This document shows positions 1 through 8,586 of a stretch of 64,000 nt of DNA, piece by piece. The position numbers and the translations under genes were made by a program. Source of the stretch: Parapedobacter lycopersici (lineage in GTDB: Bacteria > Bacteroidota > Bacteroidia > Sphingobacteriales > Sphingobacteriaceae). Location of the stretch: contig NZ_JAMSLW010000004.1 in assembly GCF_024643285.1 (NCBI RefSeq), forward strand, positions 186,001 through 250,000, written 5' to 3'. Each line of letters opens with the position of its first letter. Positions within the stretch are counted from its first letter, which is position 1. The notes under the pieces were generated by a model that was not told the DNA's origin, made no database searches, and saw only the letters and a program-made list of their open reading frames with translations.

Positions 1-755
1 TCTATCCGTATTACCTTTTGTGCAACGAAAGGTGTGGCCAAAAGTGCAACCACGACCAGCATTATTCGCCATCGAACAGAAAACACCAACCACAACAGAC
101 CGTAGACCCCAATGAGCAACGCGACTACCGGAGTCCGTGAAAGTGATAGCCAGGCCAACAGGAATACCAACAGGATCCGCCACCAAAGGATACGGTGTTG
201 TCGGATTACCGGCACCAGTAAATAGATGAACCCCAGTAAGGCAATGCGTGCACCAAACATATTCTTATCAATCAACCCCCAGAAATAGAGCACCGGCCGG
301 TATAGGGCACTGCCCTTGGCCGACGTAGAGCTACCAGCAATCCATTGGAAACCAGTTGCTTCGTGATAAACAAGCAGTTGAATGAGTGTCAACGCCAATA
401 CCACATGCAGCGTAAGATCAATACGGCGGATCAGGGCCGTATTATCCCGTTGCGTCACCCATCCAGCGGCAAAATAGAGGAAGCTAAAGTTTATCGGCAG
501 CTTAAGAAAATTGATAATTTCGGTATGGTTTGCAGGTAAATCAGTCAAAAAAATCCATCCGGCGTAAGCAGTAAATAAAGCTAAAAAAAACACCCAGTAA
601 TGGCGTAGCAGCCTGGGTGTATCGATATAAAAGCATAATGCAGCCAGCAGAAAGACTAATGGATAAATTTTGATGGGGATAAAAACGGACACAATGGAAA
701 AACAGCATAGTGCTTCAGCCATATTGCCTTTGTATTTTTCGATGATGTTATGCAT
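1..755 (-). CDS. O-antigen polymerase/ligase-like membrane protein (partial, C-terminus outside the window)
   Basis: An open frame starts at the ATG at 755 and runs without a stop to the window edge, giving 251 residues of a very hydrophobic protein with several predicted membrane helices. Near the end of the visible part is LSLSRTPVVALLIG, which resembles the SR(T/S)-containing helix of Wzy/WaaL-type O-antigen polymerases and ligases (PF04932). Such proteins join polysaccharide repeat units or attach them to a carrier at the periplasmic face of the inner membrane. The start lies 5 bp after the stop of the upstream glycosyltransferase, so it is probably co-transcribed with the polysaccharide genes. 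The family assignment is an inference from hydropathy, the SR motif and context; the C-terminal half cannot be checked. Confidence 0.7.
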   Translation of the reverse strand, partial: MHNIIEKYKGNMAEALCCFSIVSVFIPIKIYPLVFLLAALCFYIDTPRLLRHYWVFFLALFTAYAGWIFLTDLPANHTEIINFLKLPINFSFLYFAAGWVTQRDNTALIRRIDLTLHVVLALTLIQLLVYHEATGFQWIAGSSTSAKGSALYRPVLYFWGLIDKNMFGARIALLGFIYLLVPVIRQHRILWWRILLVFLLAWLSLSRTPVVALLIGVYGLLWLVFSVRWRIMLVVVALLATPFVAQKVIRI

Positions 756-760
756 CCGTT

Positions 761-1954
761 TTATTTCTTTATCGCTGCTTGTAATACCGCTTCATATTCG
801 CCCGCCATCCGATCCGGATTAAGCAATGGTGCGATAGATTGCCTCGCACACTGAGAAAGCTGATTATACAATACATTATCCTGCCACAGCGTGGTTAACG
901 CCTCACCGAGCGAATCGGGCTCGTTGGGCTCGCATAACAAACCGTTTACACCGTGGATAACCGTTTCTGGTAATCCACCACGGTTACTGGCTATAACGGG
1001 CAAATTATTTGCCAAACCCTCAACAGCAACCATACCAAGTGGCTCTTCCCAGCATGACGGCACTACAAGCAGGTCGATGCCTGCATAAAAATCCGCGGCG
1101 TCCACGTATCCGGCAAATGTGATGCGTGGGTCGGTCGCCACCAGGTTTTCCAGGTGGCGTACATATTCCGCCTGACCCCGGCCCGCAATATGCAGACTCC
1201 CCTCAATCCTGGACTTTCGAAACTGGGTGATTAACCACTCCACCCCTTTAATCAACGAGAGTGTGCCGATATAACCGATTTTCAGTGGTGAACCAGGTTC
1301 ACGTTTACGCGTGCCGGAAGCGGTGGGGATACGGCGCGCATTATAAATGACATGGCGGGGTACTCCCGCAAAATACCCAGCGGCCGTAAACCGGTCCAGT
1401 ATGTTTCGACTGATACCCACCACAGCACTTGCCTGCAGCGACCGACGCTCATGGCCGGTACGGAGCACGCGGCAACGGAAACATTGCCCGTGGCAGACCC
1501 CCTCTTCTTTATACATGTTGCTATTGGCACACATCAAATACATATCATGCAACACCTGAACGAATGGGATATTGGCCCTGGCAACTTCATCCCACACGGC
1601 GACAGACCAGCCGACCAGGTTATGGCACGATACCACATCCGGCCGCTCGATCTGGAGTACATGTTCAATATCCGACCCGATCGCAGCATTATATCGGTCG
1701 CGCAGGTGCCAAGCCAGTCGCCTGAACGCACCTGGACGTTCCTGCGAAAACGGCCAATAGTAGTTCCGCAAGCCAGCACGGTATACCCGGACACCGTCTA
1801 CCTGTTCGCTGTGAATACCTTCCCGCGGTGCCAGGCTTAACACTGCTACATCGTGTCCTCTCGCCTGCATACTTTCCACGATTAATTTGAGGGAGATTTC
1901 CGCTCCTCCTGCCACATAAGGACTATACAGCACATTAATATAGAGTATTTTCAT
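761..1954 (-). CDS. GT4-family glycosyltransferase
   Basis: 397 residues with the two-Rossmann GT-B layout. The N-terminus has the glycine-rich acceptor-side loop (SPYVAGGAEISLK, about residues 11-23). The C-terminal half has the nucleotide-sugar site, IGYIGTLSLIKG and an EX7E-type motif in WEEPLGMVAVEGLANN followed by GGLPE. This is typical of retaining GT4 enzymes acting on the cytoplasmic side during polysaccharide assembly. A four-cysteine stretch around residues 141-161 (LMC, GVCHGQC, FRC) could bind a metal or form disulfides and is present only in some GT4 members. The sugar donor and acceptor cannot be told. It sits between the O-antigen polymerase-like gene and another glycosyltransferase, with gaps of 5 and 12 bp. 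Confidence 0.88.
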   Translation of the reverse strand: MKILYINVLYSPYVAGGAEISLKLIVESMQARGHDVAVLSLAPREGIHSEQVDGVRVYRAGLRNYYWPFSQERPGAFRRLAWHLRDRYNAAIGSDIEHVLQIERPDVVSCHNLVGWSVAVWDEVARANIPFVQVLHDMYLMCANSNMYKEEGVCHGQCFRCRVLRTGHERRSLQASAVVGISRNILDRFTAAGYFAGVPRHVIYNARRIPTASGTRKREPGSPLKIGYIGTLSLIKGVEWLITQFRKSRIEGSLHIAGRGQAEYVRHLENLVATDPRITFAGYVDAADFYAGIDLLVVPSCWEEPLGMVAVEGLANNLPVIASNRGGLPETVIHGVNGLLCEPNEPDSLGEALTTLWQDNVLYNQLSQCARQSIAPLLNPDRMAGEYEAVLQAAIKK

Positions 1955-1966
1955 ATCACGGATAGC

Positions 1967-3046
1967 CTATGTGGTCTTCATTACTTCTTTTCTGATCAAT
2001 GCGCGATAAATATGGTCCAATTGCATGCCTATGGAGTGCCGGTCGTGTACTTTCTCAACATGATCATATAACCGGGTTCCCATTTCCTGCAACTTTAATG
2101 GATTTTCCTGTTTTAGTAACAGCGCTCCGGCAATTTGGTTGGTCAACGCTCCACGATGTTCCGCAGCATTTCCATATCGGTAATGAAATACCCTATCCTG
2201 CAACATGCCCAGGTCTGTGATGGTGCCGATTTCCGGGCATATCACGGTCTTTTTTAATGAAAACGCAAGGATAGCAGTCCCCGAATTCAAACTGCTTTCC
2301 AAATCATACGGAAGCACCAATACATCCGCTTTCGTGATCAAGCCTGCAAGTTTTTCATCAGGGATAAAATAAGGGAGGAGTTTCACATTCCCGGCTGATG
2401 CTGCTTGTTTCGCAACCTGTTTCTGATAAACCGGGTCAGTTGCCCGACCCGCGATAACCAGTTGTACTTCGTCATGAAATTGCTGGACAACCTCGATCAG
2501 CATTTCCAGATTTTTATACGGCTTTACCATACCCGTAAACAACAGGTGCAGCTGTGGAACAACTGGCGTTACCGGCGAAATAATATCACCATATACACCG
2601 ATAAAATTAGGGTGTGGGATGTATACTGTCTTCCGGGCCCTTTTACTGTTGATGTTTGCGAGCATATGTTCCGATTGATGCGTATGGATAACAATCCGGC
2701 GGGTCCATCGCAGCAGAAAATACACTAGGATCCGACTAAAAAAAGCCTTTCCTTTTTCATGCGATGTACGGTTATGCATAGTCCACACCAGTGGTTTTCC
2801 ACTTAGCCGGATGGCTATCAGCACAACCATTTTACGAAAGAAACTTTTTAATGCAGTAAAGAAATTGCTGTCGTCAATATTTTCAAACCAGTTTAGGTGT
2901 ACCAGTCTGATGGACTTAAAATGCCCAAAACTGGAAAAAAAGTTGTCCAGGGCATGTATTCGATAACCTTTGGCCTTTAATTCATCTACTATTAAACGGA
3001 TGTACTGGTTTTCACTATTGACGGGTGGGTTGAAAATAATATCCAT
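1967..3046 (-). CDS. Glycosyltransferase, GT-B fold (GT4-like)
   Basis: 359 residues. The C-terminal half shows the usual GT4 donor-domain order: LLFTGMVKPYKNLEMLIE, then LVIAGRA, then VLPYDLESSLNSGTAILAFS, where the Glu and following small residues stand in the EX7E position. The N-terminal half is diverged, as is common for the acceptor domain. Its role is presumably transfer of one sugar in the surface-polysaccharide repeat; specificity is unknown. It follows the GT2 gene by 6 bp and precedes the GT4 gene by 12 bp, consistent with one transcript. A capping or branching role cannot be excluded. Confidence 0.82.
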   Translation of the reverse strand: MDIIFNPPVNSENQYIRLIVDELKAKGYRIHALDNFFSSFGHFKSIRLVHLNWFENIDDSNFFTALKSFFRKMVVLIAIRLSGKPLVWTMHNRTSHEKGKAFFSRILVYFLLRWTRRIVIHTHQSEHMLANINSKRARKTVYIPHPNFIGVYGDIISPVTPVVPQLHLLFTGMVKPYKNLEMLIEVVQQFHDEVQLVIAGRATDPVYQKQVAKQAASAGNVKLLPYFIPDEKLAGLITKADVLVLPYDLESSLNSGTAILAFSLKKTVICPEIGTITDLGMLQDRVFHYRYGNAAEHRGALTNQIAGALLLKQENPLKLQEMGTRLYDHVEKVHDRHSIGMQLDHIYRALIRKEVMKTT

Positions 3047-3052
3047 GGCGAT

Positions 3053-3994
3053 TTAATTTTGTTTTTTCCGTCCGATGGATTTTGCCACGGCTAGCAGCAG
3101 GTCGCGATAAGTCAATCCGAATGTTTTCCGGTTCTTTAGCCACATCCCTATTTTACGCACCGGGGACTCCCGCATGGAAAGCATCAACGTATATCGTTTC
3201 CGTTCCCGCATCAGCGCAACCTGTTGCGCTAACAGCGTATGGTAAACAATCGCTTCATCTGGATGTGGCTGATAAGTCTTTAAAAACTCGCTAAGCCACT
3301 GTGCGTATTGCATATTAGCCTGCATTTTCTCCAGATCATTGCCGGATGATGTGATGGAGAGGCTATTGCTTCTGTAATGAAAGAGTGGCTTATTGGTGTG
3401 AGCTATACCCTTTTCATGGGATGCAAGAAACGCCGTTATATCATCTGAACCCCAAGCCAGCGGTAATGAATAAAAACCTCCCCTTCGACGAAGTGCGTCT
3501 GTCCGATATACAAAATCAGAAATATATTGTGCGCGTAATTGACGCAGCCGGTGCCAAATACTATCGCACACCCGCTCGTAGGCCGGCCAGGCGGGAGTCA
3601 GTTCAATGGGTTGACCAGTTTCATCGATGACGACGCTCCGGCAATGGTAAACATCCAACTCCGGATTAACTGCTATCAGTTCGGAAAACACTTCCAGGTA
3701 ATCCTGCCCCAGCCGATCATCGTCGCCCATAATCATCGTAAAAGCACCTTCAGCCAGAGAAAGGCACCTGTTCCAATTAGCGGTGAGCTGCGATGCCCCT
3801 ACATTTTCCTCATTTTCAAAATAGCGGATACGGGTATCTGTAAACCCCTCAACAATCTGCCTCACCGGTTGGGGCGAACAATCATTTAAAATGATCAGTT
3901 CGAAATCGCCAACCGATTGCTGTAAAATGCTCTGGATGCATTCCGCTAAAAAGCGACTTTTATATGCTGGTATGCAAATCGAAAACTGGGGCAT
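3053..3994 (-). CDS. GT2-family glycosyltransferase
   Basis: 313 residues. The N-terminus is a classic GT-A/GT2 domain: FSICIPAYKSRFLAECIQSI, ELIILNDCSP, NVGASQLTANWNRCL and the metal/nucleotide-binding acidic cluster MGDDD near residue 90. GT2 enzymes are inverting transferases using UDP- or dTDP-sugars. Its start codon shares one base with the stop of the flippase gene (TAATG), indicating translational coupling. The C-terminal 100 residues are basic and variable and may contact membrane or acceptor lipid. Sugar specificity cannot be read from the sequence. Confidence 0.88.
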   Translation of the reverse strand: MPQFSICIPAYKSRFLAECIQSILQQSVGDFELIILNDCSPQPVRQIVEGFTDTRIRYFENEENVGASQLTANWNRCLSLAEGAFTMIMGDDDRLGQDYLEVFSELIAVNPELDVYHCRSVVIDETGQPIELTPAWPAYERVCDSIWHRLRQLRAQYISDFVYRTDALRRRGGFYSLPLAWGSDDITAFLASHEKGIAHTNKPLFHYRSNSLSITSSGNDLEKMQANMQYAQWLSEFLKTYQPHPDEAIVYHTLLAQQVALMRERKRYTLMLSMRESPVRKIGMWLKNRKTFGLTYRDLLLAVAKSIGRKKQN

Positions 3995-5547
3995 TATTTT
4001 TCACTAATTAGTACCCTTTTAAGGTAGTGGATATCCGCCATTTTAATAACAAACACAGACAGGTAAACGGCGTACAACAATACAAAAATAGCAGAATTCA
4101 AAATCAACAGGCCATATCCGGTGGGTGCTGGCAGGTATCCAGTCACATAACGGGTAACCAGCATGCACAGCCCACCCCCAATTGCCGCAGGAAGAAAGGC
4201 CTTTGTAAAAAGCCTGAAACCATCCAGCCTTAAAACCTTCGGAATATAATAAGCATAAAAAAATCCAATCTGCAGGACCATATACACCAGATAACCAATG
4301 ACTGCCGCCCCTACCTGAAAACGTGTGGCGAACATCACGGTAATCGGCAGGGACAAGAGGCAGGCTGTAGCCGATGAATAAACCAAAAAGCGTGTTTTTC
4401 CTGTGGACAGCACCATACTGGCGACTGGTGTGTTGTGCATAGACAATAAAACCGTCAGCAGCCACAGCGACAGCCAGACGGTTAGGTGTCCATAATCATC
4501 GCCCATGTATAGCCGCAGGATGTCATTTGCATTCAATATCAACCCAAAGACCATCAAAGCCAGAAAAATGGAGATGTATTTCGTCGCTTCAAACATCAAG
4601 CGTTCTATCCGGTTATGATCGCCCTGCGCGTGGATTTTTGCGGACGATGGAAGCAATACCTGCATGAAAACTCCTCCAAACGCTACAATTAGCATGGCGA
4701 TCGTCTGAATAACCCGATAATCAGTCAGCACTTCAGTGCCGTCAGCGAATTTAGCAAGCAGCAATGGCCGCAGGTTATTGGCGGTAAGCTGAAATAACCC
4801 CATGACAAAAATAGCCAAGCTATAATTCAATATCTCCTTAAATGCCGCACCATGCCATCTCGGTGTAATTAATGTGTGTACAGGTAGCTGAAAAACGCGT
4901 AGCCGCCAAATATAAAACGGGATGGGAATCAGTGTGGATAAGGTATAATATATAAAATAGGTAATCAATGACCATTGAAAATAAATAGCAAGCAGGGCTA
5001 CTCCGAAATTAAATACACTGCTAAGCAACAGGACGCGATTGATATAACCGAGTTCATCCTTGGCACTTAGTAATTGTACGGCGACATTAGCAAGCCAGTT
5101 CAATACCGTTGAAAAGGCCAATATATACATGATCTCCCGGTATATTGGCACCTGGTTAGCGGTTATGTTGAATAAATCCGGACCAAAATCAGCCATCACC
5201 ACAAATATGAATGCGTTAACTAGGCCAACCACGCCATAAAAAATGATACTGGACCGTGACACTGCTCCTACTTTCTCCAGTTCTCCACTTTCCACCCACA
5301 TTGAAAAATACCGAACTGCGCCCACGTTAAACCCCAAATCCATGAGACGTAAATACGCGTTAAGCGAAAAAGCAAGTGCAATTAAGCCGTAATCTGCTTT
5401 ACCATAAAAGCTGACCAAAATAGGTATGGTGATAAATTTGGCCAGGGCATCCGTGATTTTAGCCAGGATACCCCATATAGACCCCGAGAAAATCTGCCTT
5501 GTCCGATTGCCGGGCTTTATGGACAACTTATCATTCCCTGTTTGCAT
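3994..5547 (-). CDS. Wzx-like polysaccharide flippase (MOP superfamily)
   Basis: 517 residues, hydrophobic throughout with about 12-14 helices, beginning with a basic tail followed by SIWGILAKITDALAKFITIP, as in PST/Wzx oligosaccharide flippases (Polysacc_synt families). These proteins move lipid-linked repeat units from the cytoplasmic to the periplasmic face of the inner membrane. It is the first gene of the visible minus-strand cluster and overlaps the GT2 gene by 1 bp. Together with the polymerase-like gene at 1-755 it suggests a Wzx/Wzy-dependent pathway. No priming transferase or chain-length gene is visible, so the cluster must continue beyond the left edge or lie elsewhere. Confidence 0.87.
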   Translation of the reverse strand: MQTGNDKLSIKPGNRTRQIFSGSIWGILAKITDALAKFITIPILVSFYGKADYGLIALAFSLNAYLRLMDLGFNVGAVRYFSMWVESGELEKVGAVSRSSIIFYGVVGLVNAFIFVVMADFGPDLFNITANQVPIYREIMYILAFSTVLNWLANVAVQLLSAKDELGYINRVLLLSSVFNFGVALLAIYFQWSLITYFIYYTLSTLIPIPFYIWRLRVFQLPVHTLITPRWHGAAFKEILNYSLAIFVMGLFQLTANNLRPLLLAKFADGTEVLTDYRVIQTIAMLIVAFGGVFMQVLLPSSAKIHAQGDHNRIERLMFEATKYISIFLALMVFGLILNANDILRLYMGDDYGHLTVWLSLWLLTVLLSMHNTPVASMVLSTGKTRFLVYSSATACLLSLPITVMFATRFQVGAAVIGYLVYMVLQIGFFYAYYIPKVLRLDGFRLFTKAFLPAAIGGGLCMLVTRYVTGYLPAPTGYGLLILNSAIFVLLYAVYLSVFVIKMADIHYLKRVLISEK

Positions 5548-6037
5548 AGTTTAGCCGATAGTTCACCCGGATACTGACGCCCGGTGCTGATAATGCGCTG
5601 CGCTTGTATCGTTTGCCGACAGCGATGGTTTAACACGGCTGAACTGCAAACACCGTGCCTTATCGGTTATTTACAGCGCAAGGCGATTAGCTATATCGCT
5701 CCTTATGCGTTAAAACTGCACACGGTGTGGTATAAGAATTGAAACTATTACCTCTTAGATCGTCAAATTGCCGTGCTCCACCGCGAACGGACCCCATCAT
5801 CGACGGCCGGTTTGTTGATTTTTTTCAGCAAAATGCTGATTTCCTCAGCAGCAACTTTCCAATGTTTAGCGAATCTCCGGACTGGAATAACCAATGTATT
5901 GAGATTCCGCATAGCGGAAATTAACTGAACATCAAAAATTGCTCGGTAACGAGTCGGCAAAAACTATGGATATCAATAATAGCGAAAGTGAATGGAACAG
6001 GTGGATGTGTAATAAGCCGAACTCGGGAAATATATAT
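5548..6037. other. Long intergenic region without a supported gene
   Basis: 490 bp between the flippase start and the end of the YgaP-like gene. A small plus-strand open frame at 5593-5742 (49 residues, starting MRCACIVCRQRW, two cysteines spaced CxxC) and a minus-strand frame at 5763-5960 (65 residues) exist, but neither resembles a family I know or has a convincing ribosome-binding context. The stretch around 5640-5730 has several short imperfect inverted repeats (for example GCGAT and ATCGC flanking TAGCTAT). The promoter of the polysaccharide cluster should lie in the left part; I cannot assign it. Confidence 0.4.
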
Positions 6038-6325
6038 TTAGGGCTCTTCCACGATCTCTTCAATGATGGTGATTTCCCGGTGATTTACTGCATCAGTGAC
6101 CGGGCAATATCCTGTTGCTCCACGCAAAATCAATGCGCTTCCCACAGCCAATTCCGCTAGCGCCGTTAATGGCCGCTTAAATATTAGAGTCATTCCTGTA
6201 TAGCATACAAAAGCACCGGCTGCTACCGACAATACGCGTTCTGATTTCGCAATATTCCGGTTTTCATTCGCCTCAATGAGCCGTTCTTTAACATCTTCGA
6301 ATATTTCTTTGGCTGTCGTATCCAT
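6038..6325 (-). CDS. YgaP-like/DUF2892 small membrane protein
   Basis: 95 residues. The N-terminal 25 residues are charged and probably helical. Two hydrophobic helices follow (about 30-47 and 53-67), ending in the signature RGATGYCPV, which matches the (R/K)GxTGxCP ending of the YgaP-like transmembrane domain (DUF2892). Proteins of this type sit in the inner membrane. In Bacteroidota many are small stand-alone proteins of unknown function. It has no close co-directional partner, with 490 bp downstream of it and a divergent TetR gene upstream. The fold assignment is good; the biological role is unknown. Confidence 0.75.
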   Translation of the reverse strand: MDTTAKEIFEDVKERLIEANENRNIAKSERVLSVAAGAFVCYTGMTLIFKRPLTALAELAVGSALILRGATGYCPVTDAVNHREITIIEEIVEEP

Positions 6326-6575
6326 GGTATTTTTAATAAATGATTCAGCATAGTTAACAATTGAAACCCGAACTTGTTTGAGCGCCCCTTGAGCAAAATA
6401 ATATTCACCAATCCGGAATACAGTAGCGTGGTTATTCTTCTGACCTGGCCGAAAAAAGCAATCTATTTCACCGTTTTGGTTGAAAAGTGGTCATCGATTT
6501 ACGAAATAGATCGATTGGCTTCAGTTACTGGATCCGGTGGCGTTGGGTTCATGATACGATTAACAGCACATAAAA

Positions 6576-6593
6576 TTTAATCATATGATTAAA
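6576..6593. promoter_or_regulatory. Candidate TetR operator, 18-bp perfect palindrome
   Basis: TTTAATCATATGATTAAA is a perfect 18-bp inverted repeat 5 bp upstream of the -33 element of the tetR promoter. A near-identical site lies at 7265-7280 before the export operon. Size, symmetry and position fit autoregulation by the TetR-type protein encoded at 6639. Confidence 0.7.
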
Positions 6594-6597
6594 ATAC

Positions 6598-6628
6598 TTG
6601 GTTAAACAAAAACTCTTATTTACCTTTG
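6598..6628 (+). promoter_or_regulatory. Bacteroidota-type promoter of the tetR gene
   Basis: A TTG at 6598-6600 is followed after 20 bp by TACCTTTG at 6621-6628, matching the -33/-7 pattern (TTG, then TAnnTTTG) of primary sigma promoters in Bacteroidota. The start codon is at 6639, so the leader would be only a few bases long. Confidence 0.6.
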
Positions 6629-6638
6629 CCTACAGTAT

Positions 6639-7244
6639 ATGGCAAAAACAAGTAAATCCGACCTCAGCACGGAAGAAAAGATAAAAGAAGCCGCGCGCAA
6701 GGTATTCACACAGAAAGGATATGCCGCCACGCGTACCCGGGATATCGCTGACGAGGCGGGCATTAACCTTGCGCTGTTAAATTATTATTTCCGCAGCAAG
6801 GAAAAGCTTTTTGAAATAATTATTCTGGAGAAAATGCATCTTTTACTCGGGCGGATTGCCCCCGTTTTAATGGATGAGAAGACGACAATTGAACAGAAAG
6901 TGGAACAGATAGCCGAACATTATATTGATACACTAATGGCCAACCCGGATATCCCGCTATTTGTGCTGGGCGAGATCAAGACAAATCCGGCTAAGTTTGC
7001 CACATTGATCAACACCAAAACCAAGATTGTCGATTCTGCATTTTTTAAACAGCTAAAAGCACGGCGTCCGGATGTAAACCCCATCCATTTTGTCTTCAAC
7101 ATATTGGGATTGATCATCTTTCCTTTTATAGGCAAGCCCCTGTTGCAACTGATTACCGGAGTCAAACCGGCGGAAATCCACATGTTAATGAATGAACGGA
7201 AAACCCACATTAAAATTTGGGTAGAAGCAATGTTAAACGCATAA
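6639..7244 (+). CDS. TetR/AcrR-family transcriptional repressor
   Basis: 201 residues. Residues 10-60 form the TetR_N helix-turn-helix: EEKIKEAARKVFTQKGYAA, TRDIADEAGINLALLNYYF, then SKEKLFE. The remaining helical domain would bind a ligand and dimerise. It lies directly upstream of and co-directional with a TolC/HlyD/ABC efflux operon, and both its own promoter and the 54-bp gap before the tolC-like gene carry the same ATCA-TGAT palindrome. It most likely represses itself and the exporter until a toxic substrate binds. In gene order it resembles E. coli CecR (YbiH) next to ybhGFSR. The ligand is unknown. Confidence 0.88.
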   Translation: MAKTSKSDLSTEEKIKEAARKVFTQKGYAATRTRDIADEAGINLALLNYYFRSKEKLFEIIILEKMHLLLGRIAPVLMDEKTTIEQKVEQIAEHYIDTLMANPDIPLFVLGEIKTNPAKFATLINTKTKIVDSAFFKQLKARRPDVNPIHFVFNILGLIIFPFIGKPLLQLITGVKPAEIHMLMNERKTHIKIWVEAMLNA

Positions 7245-7264
7245 TCGTTTTTTTTATCCAAACG

Positions 7265-7280
7265 TTAATCAAATGATTAA
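7265..7280. promoter_or_regulatory. Candidate TetR operator before the export operon
   Basis: TTAATCAAATGATTAA is a 16-bp palindrome with one central mismatch, identical in both arms to the core of the 6576-6593 site. It lies 19 bp before the tolC-like start. A further half-site (ATGATTAAC) covers the start codon at 7299. Confidence 0.68.
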
Positions 7281-7298
7281 TTCAAAATAATAAACTGC

Positions 7299-8570
7299 AT
7301 GATTAACTTTCGCTATATATCACTTAGTATTTGTAGCCTGATCGTTTACTATACAAGTGCCTTTGCGCAGACGCAATCGCTTTCGCTCGAGGAAACCCAG
7401 GCATTAGCCATAGCAAACTATCCAATGGTAAAGGAACGGAACCTGATTGCGCAAAGCAATGCTTACTCCATCGAAAAGGTAAATGCCGGTTACCTGCCAC
7501 AACTCACCATTAATGGTCAGGCTACGTATCAGTCTGCGGTGACTCAAATCCCGTTGCAGTTACCCGGAATGGATATTCCCGAGCTGAGTAAGGACCAATA
7601 TAAAATTTACGGAGAAGTAAATCAACTCCTGTACGACGGTGGGGCCACCAAACTCCAAAAAGACGCAATTGAAGTCAGTACCGATATTGAGAAGCAAGCC
7701 CTGGAAGTAGCACTGTATCAAATTAAGGAGCGCATTAATCAGCTATTTTTCGGCATTCTCCTCTTAAATGCGCAAATAGCCCAAAACGGGCTACTGAAAA
7801 GCGATGTGCAAGCTGGCTTGGATAAGATCAATGCCGCTATTGCAAACGGCATGGCGCTTAAAAGTAATGGCAGTTTATTGGAGGCCGAATTACTCAGGAC
7901 CCAGCAGCAGGCCATTGAATTACAGGCTACACGCAAGGCCTATTTACAGATGCTCGGCTTATTTGTCAACCGACCGTTAAGCGAGCATACTGTACTGGAG
8001 AAACCCGAAGCCGCAGTCCCAACTCAGGGAATCAATCGGCCCGAACTCCTATGGTATAATCAACAGCAGCGCGGAGTCGAAATTGAGGACCGCATGCTTA
8101 CTGTAAAAAATTTACCGAAACTGAGTTTATTTTTCCAGGGGGGTGCGGGGCGGCCTGCCTTAAACATGCTCAGTAATGATTTTGAGGCATATTACTACAC
8201 TGGTATTCGATTATCCTTCCCACTGACCGGTTTTTATACATTAAAAAAAGAACGGGCATTACTTCATATTAAAACACAGCGTATCGAAACGAAGAAAGCG
8301 GCTTTTTTATTTGACACCAACCTGTCGCTCCATCAACAAAATGCAGAAGCAACAAAATACCAACAGCTCCTGAAAACAGACGATGCTATTATTATACTCC
8401 GAACTTCGGTTAAGCAGGCGGCACTCGCACAATTGGAGAATGGAGTAATCAATACAGCTGAATACATGCGTGAGGTCAATGCGGAGGACACTGCCAAACT
8501 TTCAAAAATCATGCATGAAATTCAATGGCTGGCTGCACAGTACCGCATAAAAAATATATCCGGAAACTGA
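7299..8570 (+). CDS. TolC-family outer-membrane efflux protein
   Basis: 423 residues with an N-terminal signal peptide (cleavage likely after SAFA, about residue 23). Two repeats of the OEP domain follow, for example LSLEETQALAIANYPMV at the start and VNQLLYDGGATKLQKDAIE. It should form a trimeric beta-barrel/coiled-coil channel across outer membrane and periplasm, taking substrate from the HlyD-like adaptor and the ABC pump encoded next. It is the first structural gene behind the tetR gene and is followed by the adaptor gene after 16 bp. Length is normal for the family. Confidence 0.88.
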   Translation: MINFRYISLSICSLIVYYTSAFAQTQSLSLEETQALAIANYPMVKERNLIAQSNAYSIEKVNAGYLPQLTINGQATYQSAVTQIPLQLPGMDIPELSKDQYKIYGEVNQLLYDGGATKLQKDAIEVSTDIEKQALEVALYQIKERINQLFFGILLLNAQIAQNGLLKSDVQAGLDKINAAIANGMALKSNGSLLEAELLRTQQQAIELQATRKAYLQMLGLFVNRPLSEHTVLEKPEAAVPTQGINRPELLWYNQQQRGVEIEDRMLTVKNLPKLSLFFQGGAGRPALNMLSNDFEAYYYTGIRLSFPLTGFYTLKKERALLHIKTQRIETKKAAFLFDTNLSLHQQNAEATKYQQLLKTDDAIIILRTSVKQAALAQLENGVINTAEYMREVNAEDTAKLSKIMHEIQWLAAQYRIKNISGN

Positions 8571-8586
8571 TCATATCAACATCACT

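Larger units (their letters stand above)
6326..6638. other. Divergent intergenic region (YgaP-like / tetR)
   Basis: 313 bp with no convincing gene. It holds an 18-bp perfect palindrome (6576-6593) and a Bacteroidota-type promoter (6598-6628) just before the TetR-type gene. A partial copy of the operator half-site appears near 6556-6563. The promoter of the YgaP-like gene should be in the left part but is not recognisable. Confidence 0.5.

Noticed and set aside
5763-5960. 65-codon minus-strand frame between the flippase and YgaP-like genes
   Set aside because: No recognisable family and no ribosome-site or promoter support; the region is non-coding in character.
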